Positions 25,427-33,562 of a DNA stretch of 39,409 nt are shown piece by piece; the stretch's first letter is position 1; each line of letters starts with the position of its first letter. The translations under genes and the position numbers were made by a program. The stretch comes from a bacterium. Lineage in GTDB: Bacteria > Arandabacterota > Arandabacteria > Arandabacterales > Arandabacteraceae. The notes under the pieces are model-generated. The model was not told the origin of the DNA and did not search any database. It saw nothing but the letters and a program-made list of their open reading frames with translations. Location of the stretch: NCBI GenBank assembly GCA_025774115.1, contig JALGWN010000005.1, positions 1-39,409 on the forward strand. Reading direction: 5' to 3'.

Positions 25427-25954
25427 GTGATAGCAAGCGGGCAAATCCCTAGACTCAGCATGATGGCGATTCTGGTTGCCGTTGGAGTAGCCGTCGGTTT
25501 CCTGCTGGTTCTTGTGCCCAACGTCGAGGGGATATCGGCAGTGAGTTTCTTTGCCGGTTACCAGCTGGGCGCGGGCGCCGGTGCTGTGGTGGGAGGGCTG
25601 GCCATGGGTATTTTCTCCATGTTCAATCCGCTCGGGCCGCCACTGCCGCAGGTACTCGTTGCTCAGATTGTGGGGATGGGCATAATCGGTGCAGCGGGTC
25701 ACATCTGGGGCGCATTTGCCCTGAAGATACGCTTCGCAGGGTTCCTGGCTGGTGCCCTGGGTGTGCTGCTAACCTCGCTTTACGGGATTCTGGCGGACTA
25801 TGGGTTTGCTGTGTCGATCGGGAGATGGGAGGATCCTATACCAGTGATAGCAGCGGGCCTTCCGTTTTCCGTCATACACATTATTTCTAATGGGTTGATT
25901 TTCGGTGGTCTGGGTGCTTTCCTGGTAAAAAGGAGAGTCGATGGGGGAGAATAG
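25427..25954 (+). CDS. ECF-type transporter S component (substrate-binding membrane subunit)
   Basis: A 175-residue, very hydrophobic protein with five or six membrane helices (about residues 10-28, 33-60, 70-95, 100-122, 140-165). GTG start behind GAGGTGA. The pattern of a long glycine-rich segment, FFAGYQLGAGAGAVVGGLAMGIFSMFNP, followed by PLPQVLVAQIVGMGIIG, is typical of ECF S components (BioY/ThiT/QueT-like), which capture vitamins or related micronutrients and rely on a shared EcfA/EcfT module encoded elsewhere. It lies between the acetate-kinase-like gene and a TonB-dependent receptor, only a few bases from the latter. This suggests one substrate crossing both membranes. The substrate is not identifiable from sequence. 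Confidence 0.72.
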   Translation: MIASGQIPRLSMMAILVAVGVAVGFLLVLVPNVEGISAVSFFAGYQLGAGAGAVVGGLAMGIFSMFNPLGPPLPQVLVAQIVGMGIIGAAGHIWGAFALKIRFAGFLAGALGVLLTSLYGILADYGFAVSIGRWEDPIPVIAAGLPFSVIHIISNGLIFGGLGAFLVKRRVDGGE

Positions 25955-25960
25955 GCGCGC

Positions 25961-27886
25961 GTGACCTTCTGTGGCAAGGCAACAATCTGCTGGTTTCTAT
26001 CGCTTGTGGGGGTGGGGGCCGCATTGGCTCAGCCGGCGCCGGTTGATACGCTTGGCAGTCCGGTGCCGACGGAACCTCCGGCGGTGACGTCCGACAGTCT
26101 TGCATCCGGTGGGGATGCTATAACGGTGCCTGAGCCCGTTGCACCCATCCCCGGAGCACTTATCGTCCACAACGAACGATTTGTGACCCGCAGGCTTATC
26201 CTCGAGCTTGCATCCGGCTCGTTGGGTGAGGCCCTTTTCGTAACTCCCGGTGTCCATCTTGTCAGAGCGGGTTGGCACGGTTTGCCACAGGCCTTAAGTC
26301 TCAGGGGGGCAAAGGCAGGCGACGTCCTCTACCTGCTGGACGGTATACCTTTCTCCGACAATCAGCTTGAGGCCCTCGACCTCAACTGGCTGCCGCTCGT
26401 GGGAGTCGAGGCGTGTGAGATCGCAAAGGGCGGTCTCTCTTCGGTCCACGGTTCGGGAGCAATCGCCGGTGTAGCGGGAATGCGGTCGGTGACAGCCATG
26501 CCCGAGTTTCCTGAGAGTGAGATCGGAGCTTGGTGGGGGAGTTTCGACGGCAGGGCGATCTCTCTGCGGTTCAACCGGCGCATCACCGAGAGACTGGGTG
26601 TCCTGAGTACATACGAGAATCTGGAATCCGGCGGGTGGATAGATGATAGCTCGGCCGACACGGACAGGTTCCTTGGGAAGGTAACCGCTCTGTTAGGTAG
26701 CGCCACCCGGGTCGATCTCACGGGTTACAGGTATAGAGGTGATTTCGAATGGCCCGATTCCTGTCCCAGAGTCTTCAGTACTTACCCGGCCGACCGGGAG
26801 AACGAAAGGAATCTCCTCGGAGCATCGATCCTTTCAGGCGAAAAGCGCCGGCTTCGCATCCACTATTACCGTCTCGGGACATCCGAATCCTATTCCTCAG
26901 CCGGTACAACGTATTCTCACGAAAGCCTGCTGCACGGTGCCGAACTCGGTGTCTCATGGCTGGCTCCTGATTCCGCCAGAACCGGTCTCGGGGCGGGCCT
27001 GAAGAGCCGACGGCTTGAGAGCTCTTCCCTGGGCGACCGTACGTCCACGGATTACTATGCCCACGCCCTTAAGGAACGAAAATCGGAACGGTCGACGATT
27101 CAAGGCAGCATCCGTCTGGCCAAGAACTCCGGGTTCGATGCAGAGGCGGCTGTGGGGTTGGCTGCGCGTTTTGCCCCGCGAGAAGGCATGTTCCTTTTTT
27201 CCAGGTTGGATAGGAATTACCGGTTTCCGAGTTTCAACGTCCTCTACAGCGGCGGGAAAGACCATCCCGCGGATTCCAGGATAGGGACCGAGACATCATG
27301 GGGTCTGGAGCTGGGTGCCGCTATTGAGGAGGGGCCACTGTCGGTCTCGCTCTCCGTATTCAGGAGAGACACCGATGGGCTTGCTCTTTGGTTGACGGAC
27401 GACTCCTGCGGGGCCTATCTCGACCCGGGTGTGGAGATCGGGGTAACAGGCCTTGAAACCTCTCTGGGGGTGAGAATGCCGCCCTGGCTTGAGGCAGAGG
27501 TCTCTTACAGCGCCACCCGCGCTCGCGACATGACCGGAGCGAGGCCTGCGTATATCCCACAACAGACAGTCATGGCGATTGTACGCGTGAGCAAAAGACT
27601 CTCCCGGCACATCTCGGCCGGGATGACCTTTGCCGGGCGATACGTGCCGCCCATAGACGTGGGGCCCAGGCTCGAACCCTGTGAAGCCAATGCCGCCTGT
27701 TTCGCGGATGCCGAGCTGCCCGATCATATATCTGCTATGCTGAACGTATATATCGATATCGACCGGGCAACAACGTTTTTTAAGATACAGAATCTTACCA
27801 ACGGTGACATCGAGACGGCATGGGGCCGGCCCCGGCTGCCGTCCAGATCCTATGAGTTCGGCACTTCCTGGCGTCTTCTGGACTGA
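25961..27886 (+). CDS. TonB-dependent outer-membrane receptor
   Basis: A 641-residue protein with a signal peptide (hydrophobic residues 8-23, cleavage after ALA). After a proline-rich stretch (about residues 24-65) comes a plug domain: LFVTPGVHLVRAGWHGLPQALSLRGAKAGDVLYLLDGIPFSDNQ, then VEACEIAKGGLSSVHGSGAIAG, the standard TonB receptor signature. The rest alternates in beta-strand fashion to the C-terminus FGTSWRLLD, which does not end in the usual Phe. The size is that of BtuB-like receptors rather than large siderophore or SusC receptors. GTG start, six bases after the ECF S component. Together they form an outer-plus-inner-membrane import pair for a micronutrient. No TonB box could be named with confidence. 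Confidence 0.88.
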   Translation: MTFCGKATICWFLSLVGVGAALAQPAPVDTLGSPVPTEPPAVTSDSLASGGDAITVPEPVAPIPGALIVHNERFVTRRLILELASGSLGEALFVTPGVHLVRAGWHGLPQALSLRGAKAGDVLYLLDGIPFSDNQLEALDLNWLPLVGVEACEIAKGGLSSVHGSGAIAGVAGMRSVTAMPEFPESEIGAWWGSFDGRAISLRFNRRITERLGVLSTYENLESGGWIDDSSADTDRFLGKVTALLGSATRVDLTGYRYRGDFEWPDSCPRVFSTYPADRENERNLLGASILSGEKRRLRIHYYRLGTSESYSSAGTTYSHESLLHGAELGVSWLAPDSARTGLGAGLKSRRLESSSLGDRTSTDYYAHALKERKSERSTIQGSIRLAKNSGFDAEAAVGLAARFAPREGMFLFSRLDRNYRFPSFNVLYSGGKDHPADSRIGTETSWGLELGAAIEEGPLSVSLSVFRRDTDGLALWLTDDSCGAYLDPGVEIGVTGLETSLGVRMPPWLEAEVSYSATRARDMTGARPAYIPQQTVMAIVRVSKRLSRHISAGMTFAGRYVPPIDVGPRLEPCEANAACFADAELPDHISAMLNVYIDIDRATTFFKIQNLTNGDIETAWGRPRLPSRSYEFGTSWRLLD

Positions 27887-27896
27887 CAAGTTTGGC

Positions 27897-27926
27897 TTGA
27901 CACCGTTTCCGCAGGCATTGTAGGCT
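27897..27926 (+). promoter_or_regulatory. Possible promoter before the cvpA-manB-manC genes
   Basis: A perfect TTGACA (27897-27902) is followed after 18 bases by TAGGCT (27921-27926), a weak -10 box. It would give a 5' leader of about 195 bases before cvpA. That leader contains several short hairpins, for example CCGGG (27969-27973) with CCCGG (27979-27983), and no convincing gene. Confidence 0.4.
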
Positions 27927-28127
27927 CAGCTGTGCTATTAGAGCGGTGTCCGTTGGGGTATGCGGGTGCCGGGATTGGCCCGGTGTTGCCCTCGGGTGGT
28001 GGTGTGGTCTCTGTAGGTGCTTCTACCGACCGTTACCCGGGTCGCCCGATCGGGATCGGCGGCAAAACCGTGACTGGGGTTGCTGAGAATTCCGCGGGCA
28101 CACCGCATCAGGAATGAGGTGACGTGA

Positions 28128-28607
28128 GTGAACTGGATCGATATTGCCATAGCCCTCTCGATGTTGCTGGGTTTCATACATGGACTGATGAAGGGCGTCA
28201 TTCAAGAGGTGTTTGCGGTTCTCGCCCTGGTAGTAGGACTTGTGGCGGCGGGTCGGGTGAGCACCGGGGCGGAGGTGATCACCGGGCAGCTGAGCCATCC
28301 GACCGCGGGCAAGGTGCTTGTCTTTGTTCTGACCTTCTTCGTCGTGGCTCTGGTAATCGGACTGCTGGGGAAGCTCTTCTCGGGGCTCGCCAAGGCTGCC
28401 AGTCTCAAGATGATCGACCGGTTGATCGGTGGTGTGGTCGGCGCGTGCCTTGTGGGGCTGATAGTCGGAACGATCTTCAAGGTGGGGGAGAGTTTCGGCA
28501 TGGATACCGGTTTCCTGGATGACTCGGTTCTTGCCCAGCAGCTGATGGCGGCAGTAGCCTATCTCGGCGCATTTATCCCTCAATCAGGGGACGCCATTGG
28601 AGTCTAG
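28128..28607 (+). CDS. CvpA family membrane protein
   Basis: A 159-residue membrane protein starting at GTG, six bases after GAGGTGA. It begins MNWIDIAIALSMLLGFIHGLMKGVIQEV, the CvpA-family opening (NxxDxxxxxxxxxxxxxGxxxG), followed by three more hydrophobic helices (about residues 28-46, 66-88, 100-120). The motif MIDRLIGGVVGACLVGLIVG matches the family's conserved DRxxGxxxG segment. CvpA is linked to colicin V export and envelope stress in enterobacteria; its molecular role is undefined. The TAG stop codon is the first three bases of a dispersed inverted repeat (28605-28656), so the C-terminus may have been reset by that insertion. Downstream lies the mannose activation pair. Confidence 0.85.
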   Translation: MNWIDIAIALSMLLGFIHGLMKGVIQEVFAVLALVVGLVAAGRVSTGAEVITGQLSHPTAGKVLVFVLTFFVVALVIGLLGKLFSGLAKAASLKMIDRLIGGVVGACLVGLIVGTIFKVGESFGMDTGFLDDSVLAQQLMAAVAYLGAFIPQSGDAIGV

Positions 28608-28656
28608 CCCGGCATATGCGACACCGGGGCAAGGGGCTTGTGAATGATCCGGGCTG
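28605..28656. repeat. Degenerate short copy of the dispersed inverted repeat
   Basis: TAGCCCGG (28605-28612) and TGAATGATCCGGGCT (28641-28655) match the two ends of the 181-bp element at 17386-17566, the right end with one internal mismatch. Only about 28 bases lie between them. It fills the cvpA-manB gap and its first three bases are the cvpA stop codon. Confidence 0.6.
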
Positions 28657-28678
28657 GATCGCAGCGGAGGGGCGAGAC

Positions 28679-30061
28679 GTGACTTCAGACCTGAATCCCG
28701 ACATATTCAGGCAGTATGATATTAGGGGGCGGGTGGCCGAAGATCTCACCGATGAGGCTGTATCCATTCTGGCAAGGGCTATAGGATCGTATCTCTGCCA
28801 TCAGGGCTCGAAGAGGATTTCTTTGGCCAGCGACAATCGGCACAGCTCGGATGGGTTCAGGGCGATACTCAAAGAGGAACTCGGCAAGTCGGGGCTTGAC
28901 GTCGTCGATTTCGGTATGGTCCCGACACCGGTTTTCTACTATACGCTCTTTGAATTCGGCGTCGACGGCGGAGTCATGATTACCGGAAGTCACAACCCGC
29001 CGGATTTCAACGGGTTCAAGATTGCAAGCCATCAGACTACCATCTTCGGAGACGAGATACAGAAGATACGGCACCTGGCTGAGAAGGGACGTTTCACGGT
29101 CGGCAAGGGAAAGTTCGAGACTGCCGATGCCAAGGGGCCTTATATGGACAGGGTCGCCGGCGATATCCGGATCGGTGATGATATAAGGGTGGCTCTGGAT
29201 TGCGGCAACGGCACCGCCGGCGTAATAGTGCCGGATCTCTTTGGGAGGTTCGGCTTTGAGTCTGAGTATCTCTTCTGCGAGCCGGACGGCAGCTTCCCGA
29301 ATCACCATCCGGATCCCACCGTGCCGGAATATCTTGAGGCCCTGATCGAGAAAGTGACGACCGGCGCCTATGACGCAGGTATTGCCTTTGACGGTGACGC
29401 GGACCGAATTGGAGTCATAGACGAGAACGGTGAGATCATATGGGGTGACAAGCTCTTGATCATTCTGGCAAGGGACATCATAGCCCGCAATCCGGGGGCT
29501 AAGGTGATCTTCGAAGTCAAGTGCTCACAGGCTCTTGTGGAGGCTATCGAGCAAGCCGGCGGTATTCCGATAATGTGGAAGACGGGTCATTCCTTGATCA
29601 AGAGCAAGATGAAATCGGAAGGTGCACTGCTTGCGGGTGAGATGAGCGGCCACATATTCTTCAACGACCGATATTACGGTTACGACGATGCGATCTATGC
29701 CGCTCTGCGCCTTCTTGAGATCCTGTCGAAGCACGATGGCGGTCTGTCATCGCTGCTTGCCGATATCCCCGAGTACTACGCCACGCCTGAGATCAGGGTG
29801 GATTGTCCCGATCGCGAGAAGTTCAGAATCGTCGACGACCTCAAGTCGCGTCTGGAATCGAGTCACAGGGTCATCGACATCGATGGCGTGCGAATCGTCT
29901 TTGACGATGGTTGGGGGCTGGTAAGGGCATCCAATACACAGCCGGTGTTGGTCCTCAGATTCGAGGCCAAGTCAGAGCAAAGGCTGGAGGAGATCAGCCG
30001 GGAGGTATTGGGCGCGCTTCAGGATGTGGGAGGCAAGCACGTCTGTCTACCGGAGGCGTGA
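28679..30061 (+). CDS. manB: Phosphomannomutase/phosphoglucomutase
   Basis: A 460-residue alpha-D-phosphohexomutase that interconverts mannose-6-phosphate and mannose-1-phosphate (often also the glucose forms), in the cytoplasm. The GTG at 28679 follows GGAGG by eight bases; a longer in-frame opening from 28616 runs through a repeat and is not used. All four functional loops are present: the phosphoserine loop VMITGSHNPPDFNGFK, the metal loop AFDGDADRIGVID, the sugar-specificity loop LLAGEMSGHIFF, and the phosphate-binding loop VRASNTQPVLVLRFEA. The N-terminal FRQYDIRGRV is also typical. It ends one base before the TTG of the guanylyltransferase gene, so the two form a mannose-to-GDP-mannose pair for glycan synthesis. 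Confidence 0.95.
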   Translation: MTSDLNPDIFRQYDIRGRVAEDLTDEAVSILARAIGSYLCHQGSKRISLASDNRHSSDGFRAILKEELGKSGLDVVDFGMVPTPVFYYTLFEFGVDGGVMITGSHNPPDFNGFKIASHQTTIFGDEIQKIRHLAEKGRFTVGKGKFETADAKGPYMDRVAGDIRIGDDIRVALDCGNGTAGVIVPDLFGRFGFESEYLFCEPDGSFPNHHPDPTVPEYLEALIEKVTTGAYDAGIAFDGDADRIGVIDENGEIIWGDKLLIILARDIIARNPGAKVIFEVKCSQALVEAIEQAGGIPIMWKTGHSLIKSKMKSEGALLAGEMSGHIFFNDRYYGYDDAIYAALRLLEILSKHDGGLSSLLADIPEYYATPEIRVDCPDREKFRIVDDLKSRLESSHRVIDIDGVRIVFDDGWGLVRASNTQPVLVLRFEAKSEQRLEEISREVLGALQDVGGKHVCLPEA

Positions 30062-30062
30062 T

Positions 30063-31136
30063 TTGAGATTTGCGGTCATAATGTCAGGAGGAAGCGGCCG
30101 GCGCTTCTGGCCGTTGAGCCGGGCGGCCAAAGCCAAACAGATGATCAAACTGGTTGGTGGCAAGACGTTGCTCGAGCTTACCGTCGAGAGGTTGCTGCCG
30201 CTTTTCGCCCTCGAGAATATCATCGTAGTGACCCAGAAACAGCAGCGCGCGGAAACTTCGCGCGTGTTGAACCGGTTTGGCGATATCAGAGTCCTCTCCG
30301 AGCCGGTTGGCAGGAACACCGCAGCCTGCATAGCGTATGCAGCCGCCTACATCGATTCCACGGTCGGGGACGCGGTTCTTGCCTTTCTTCCGGCAGACCA
30401 CTTCATTGAGTGCGAAGACCGTTTTCGGACGGTCCTCGCAACAGGCATGGATTTCGTCGAGGAGTCGGGCCGGCATCTCACGCTCGGCATAAAGCCGGAT
30501 CGCCCTGCCACCGGTTTCGGCTATATAAGGAAAGGCGAGCGGGTCGCGGGGCATGGAGATCTGGATTTCTTCAAGGTGACCGAGTTTACCGAGAAGCCTT
30601 TGTTCGAGGCGGCCCGAGCCTACCTTGAAACCGGTGAGTACTTCTGGAACGCAGGCATATTCGTCTTCAGGACTTCGTCGATACTCGAAGAAATCAAGAC
30701 ACACTTACCGGACACGGCTCGTGAATTCGACGCCTGCAGGGATTGTTTCGGCACGCCGGATGAAGAAGACCGGCTGGCGGCCTGCTACGCAGCCCTGCGG
30801 AATATCTCGATAGACCATGGGGTGATGGAGCACACTGATGCAGCATGCGTGGTAGCGGCCGACTTTGGGTGGGATGACCTCGGAAACTGGGATTCCTTCT
30901 CAAAATACATGCCCAAGGATGAAATGGGAAATGCCGTACAGGGACGCCATGTCGGCATAGACACGGACGGTTGCATCATCTACACGGACAAACAGGTGGT
31001 GAGCACCCTAGGAGTTTCGGGCATAACCGTTATAGCCACCGATGATGCGGTTCTGGTGATGCGAAGAGAGAGGGGGGAGGAGGTGAAGGATCTGGTCAAA
31101 CGCATAGAAGAAGAAGGTCTATCCGGTCTACTCTAG
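30063..31136 (+). CDS. manC: Mannose-1-phosphate guanylyltransferase
   Basis: A 357-residue nucleotidyltransferase that makes GDP-mannose from mannose-1-phosphate and GTP. The TTG at 30063 lies six bases after GGAGG and begins right at the family's N-terminus (M)RFAVIMSGGSGRRFWPLSR; longer in-frame openings overlap manB and are rejected. Other features: KAKQMIKLVG, the metal-binding FLPADHFIE, TGFGYIRKGE, FTEKPLFEAARAYLETGEYFWNAGIFVF, IDHGVMEH and DFGWDDLGNWDSF. It is the single-domain form, without a C-terminal isomerase domain. The last codons read GGTCTACTC followed by TAG, and that TAG begins a copy of a dispersed repeat end (31134-31148), so the stop codon appears to come from the repeat. 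Confidence 0.95.
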   Translation: MRFAVIMSGGSGRRFWPLSRAAKAKQMIKLVGGKTLLELTVERLLPLFALENIIVVTQKQQRAETSRVLNRFGDIRVLSEPVGRNTAACIAYAAAYIDSTVGDAVLAFLPADHFIECEDRFRTVLATGMDFVEESGRHLTLGIKPDRPATGFGYIRKGERVAGHGDLDFFKVTEFTEKPLFEAARAYLETGEYFWNAGIFVFRTSSILEEIKTHLPDTAREFDACRDCFGTPDEEDRLAACYAALRNISIDHGVMEHTDAACVVAADFGWDDLGNWDSFSKYMPKDEMGNAVQGRHVGIDTDGCIIYTDKQVVSTLGVSGITVIATDDAVLVMRRERGEEVKDLVKRIEEEGLSGLL

Positions 31137-31148
31137 CCCGGATTATTC
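31134..31148. repeat. Solo end of the dispersed inverted repeat
   Basis: TAGCCCGGATTATTC matches the first 15 of 16 bases of the terminal repeat at 17386. No opposite end was found nearby. The first three bases are the manC stop codon. The rest of the gap up to 31235 holds no other recognised element. Confidence 0.7.
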
Positions 31149-31235
31149 GGAAGCCTCCCCCCCGGGTTCCTCAGCATTTCTGAATTATCAAACGATATCT
31201 AAACTACAGGCAAGTCCCTGACGATGACATGAAGG

Positions 31236-31628
31236 GTGGTGTTCGGGCGGATGAATGGGAAAGAAAGATTTGCGGGCGCGGTTTTAGTAATCACGCTGGC
31301 AATCGGCATAATCGTAGAAGTGTTTGACAGACAACAAGATGGGACTACTGTCTTTCGGCAGACCTGCGATTTCCCGGTTGCGTCTATCGATGACGTGCGT
31401 GGGGAGTTTCGAAAGCTTGACCTCAATATTGCAAATGCCGGTGAGCTGGAGATTTTGCCGGGCATCGGGCCCAAGAAAGCTAAGGCCATCGTCGATTACC
31501 GCGAGCGAAACGGCTGTTTCAAGTACCTCGGCCAACTTACCGAGGTGAAAGGCATCGGGGAAAAGACACTTGAGCGTATCGCCCCATATGTTCTTGTAAC
31601 TACGGAGGTAGCTCCGGGCTGTGATTGA
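31236..31628 (+). CDS. ComEA-like helix-hairpin-helix DNA-binding protein
   Basis: A protein of up to 130 residues with one N-terminal membrane helix (about residues 12-28, AVLVITLAIGIIVEVF) and a C-terminal double helix-hairpin-helix domain: LDLNIANAGELEILPGIGPKKAKAIVDYRE then GQLTEVKGIGEKTLERIAPYV. This is the ComEA arrangement, in which a membrane-tethered protein binds incoming DNA in the periplasm during natural transformation. The start is uncertain: GTG at 31236 or 31239, or ATG at 31251; only a partial GAAGGG lies before them. It sits directly upstream of the type IV pilus genes, whose pilus pulls DNA in, so a shared role in uptake is reasonable. No comEC is in the window. Confidence 0.85.
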   Translation: MVFGRMNGKERFAGAVLVITLAIGIIVEVFDRQQDGTTVFRQTCDFPVASIDDVRGEFRKLDLNIANAGELEILPGIGPKKAKAIVDYRERNGCFKYLGQLTEVKGIGEKTLERIAPYVLVTTEVAPGCD

Positions 31629-31757
31629 TAGACATTGCGTTCTGCAACATGACGTGCATGATGCAACCCTGAATGGCAAAGGATGCCGGTATTGCTCGCC
31701 CGTGCAAGGCCACGGCATTTGCCGTTTTTACAGATCCATATCGGTAGCAGGCAAGGT

Positions 31758-31774
31758 TTGGCAGACGCCGTGCT
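31758..31774 (+). promoter_or_regulatory. Candidate sigma54 promoter before pilB
   Basis: TTGGCAGACGCCGTGCT has GG (31760-31761) and GC (31772-31773) exactly ten bases apart, the sigma54 -24/-12 geometry, with the TTGGCA and TGCT halves matching consensus. Expected start is near 31785, about 60 bases before the pilB ATG. PilR, encoded in the same cluster, is a sigma54 activator. The surrounding gap 31629-31846 holds no convincing gene. Confidence 0.5.
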
Positions 31775-31846
31775 GGTACGAGTATTGCAGACTTATCCTG
31801 ACCGGGTTCTTACGCTGGATTGTTTTGGGGGGGCTTAACACTAACC

Positions 31847-33541
31847 ATGGCCGTTAAGACGGAAATCCCTGAGAAGTTGATCAGCATCGGTGTTCTTAAG
31901 AGTGAGGATGCCGCGGCTATTACGAGGGAAGCCGAAGCCGCGGGAATCTCGTTCGAGAAGGCCATTGTCAAGCTGGGGTATCTGTCTGAGGAACGGCTCC
32001 TTGAGTTTCTGACCCATATCTTCAGCGTGGAAGCCGTTAACCCGGTGGGAGTTGAAGTCCCAGCTTCGGTTCTCAAACTCATCCCGCCCGATGTCGCAGC
32101 CAAGTTCAAGGTCGTGCCGATCTATAAGCACGGCCGAACACTGGCCCTTGCCATGGCCGATCCGACCGACATGTGTGCCATAAACGATCTCAAGTTCATC
32201 ACGGGATTGGAGATCAAGCCGATGGTGGCCACCGACTCCTCCCTGGGGGCCGCGATCGAGATGTACTACAACGCCCAGGACGACCTCGAGGAGATAGTCA
32301 AGGACCTCGGCGAGGAGGATATCGAGCTTCTCGAGGACCAGGCCGAGGACGATGAAGGGTTGGAGGAAGCCGAGCAGGCGCCCGTCATAAAGTTCGTGAA
32401 CTCTATGATAGCGGATGCCGTCCGAAAGAGGGTCAGCGATATCCACATCGAGCCCTCGGAGAAGCACTTCCGGGTACGTTTCCGAATCGATGGAACGCTT
32501 CACGAACTCATCAGGCAATCCGCCAAAATGCGAAATGCAATCGTATCCCGGATCAAGATCATGGCGGAGTTGGACATTGCGGAGAAGCGGCTTCCACAAG
32601 ACGGGAGGATGAAGGTCAGGGTCGACAACAAGACGGTCGACATAAGGGTCTCTACGCTTCCTACGGTGTTCGGAGAGAAGGTCGTTATGCGAATTCTGGA
32701 CCGGGGCAATCTCAGTCTGGATCTTGATCGCTTCGGCTTCGAGCCCACCGCGCTTCAGAATTTCATCAGATCGGTAGAATCCCCTTACGGTATGGTTTTG
32801 GTAACCGGTCCAACCGGAAGCGGAAAGACCACCACGCTTTACTCCGCCCTGAGCCTGATCAATCGCGTAGATGTGAACGTAATGACGGCCGAGGACCCCG
32901 TTGAGTACAGTCTCGAGGGTATAAACCAGGTTCAGGTTCATGAGGATATAGGGCTTACCTTCGGCAGGTCTCTGAGGGCATTCCTCAGACAGGATCCCAA
33001 CATAATAATGGTCGGTGAGATCCGGGATTCAGAAACCGGCTCCATCGCCGTCAAGGCGGCCCTCACCGGTCATCTCGTACTCTCCACGGTCCATACCAAC
33101 GACGCCCCTAGCACTATAGACAGGCTGGTTGATATGGGTGTTGAACCGTTTCTTGTGGCAGCCTCGCTGAATCTTGTGCTAGCCCAGAGACTGGTCCGAA
33201 AGGTCTGCTCAAAGTGCAAGACCCAGATCGATGTGCATCCGGAGGCAGTACGGGAGTTGGGACTGTCGCCCGGAGAAGCAAAGAGCATGAAATTCTACAA
33301 GGGTCGGGGTTGCTCGAACTGCAATAACACCGGCTATTCGGGACGGCAAGGCCTCTTCGAGGTTATGCCGGTCACCCCGAGAATAAGGACGATGATACTG
33401 GATAGGTCGTCGACTGATAGAGTTAAGAAACAGGCCATGTCTGAGGGGATGCTGACCCTTAGGCAAGATGCTCTTCTCAAGCTGAAGGCGGGTATAACCA
33501 CGGTTGAAGAGGTTCTCAGAGAGACTGCAAGAGACGATTAA
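31847..33541 (+). CDS. pilB: Type IV pilus extension ATPase PilB
   Basis: A 564-residue hexameric ATPase that powers pilus assembly at the inner membrane. The ATG at 31847 is preferred over an in-frame TTG at 31820. The N-terminal MshEN-like domain covers about residues 1-150 (EKLISIGVLKSEDAAAI, AIVKLGYLSEERLLEFL, VVPIYKHGRTLALAMADP), followed by an acidic linker. The ATPase core has Walker A GPTGSGKTTTLYSAL, the Asp box EDPVEY, Walker B-type VGEIRDSETG, and the His box HTNDAPSTIDRL. A zinc-binding CSKCK...CSNCNNTG with four cysteines (about residues 455-505) is typical of PilB/GspE. Pilus genes pilT, pilC, pilS, pilR and pilA follow. Confidence 0.96.
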   Translation: MAVKTEIPEKLISIGVLKSEDAAAITREAEAAGISFEKAIVKLGYLSEERLLEFLTHIFSVEAVNPVGVEVPASVLKLIPPDVAAKFKVVPIYKHGRTLALAMADPTDMCAINDLKFITGLEIKPMVATDSSLGAAIEMYYNAQDDLEEIVKDLGEEDIELLEDQAEDDEGLEEAEQAPVIKFVNSMIADAVRKRVSDIHIEPSEKHFRVRFRIDGTLHELIRQSAKMRNAIVSRIKIMAELDIAEKRLPQDGRMKVRVDNKTVDIRVSTLPTVFGEKVVMRILDRGNLSLDLDRFGFEPTALQNFIRSVESPYGMVLVTGPTGSGKTTTLYSALSLINRVDVNVMTAEDPVEYSLEGINQVQVHEDIGLTFGRSLRAFLRQDPNIIMVGEIRDSETGSIAVKAALTGHLVLSTVHTNDAPSTIDRLVDMGVEPFLVAASLNLVLAQRLVRKVCSKCKTQIDVHPEAVRELGLSPGEAKSMKFYKGRGCSNCNNTGYSGRQGLFEVMPVTPRIRTMILDRSSTDRVKKQAMSEGMLTLRQDALLKLKAGITTVEEVLRETARDD

Positions 33542-33562
33542 TGGCAGTCGGAGGATGATGAA

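Noticed and set aside
27932-28117. 61-codon frame upstream of cvpA
   Set aside because: Low-complexity Gly/Val/Pro translation without a ribosome binding site; the interval fits a transcript leader better.
27903-28127. Cobalamin or TPP riboswitch before cvpA
   Set aside because: The conserved B12-box or TPP sequence elements are not present; a partial CTGAGA at 28083 stands alone.
31621-31857. 78-codon frame between comEA and pilB, rich in Cys and His
   Set aside because: It overlaps both neighbours, has no ribosome binding site, contains the candidate sigma54 promoter and shows no known motif.
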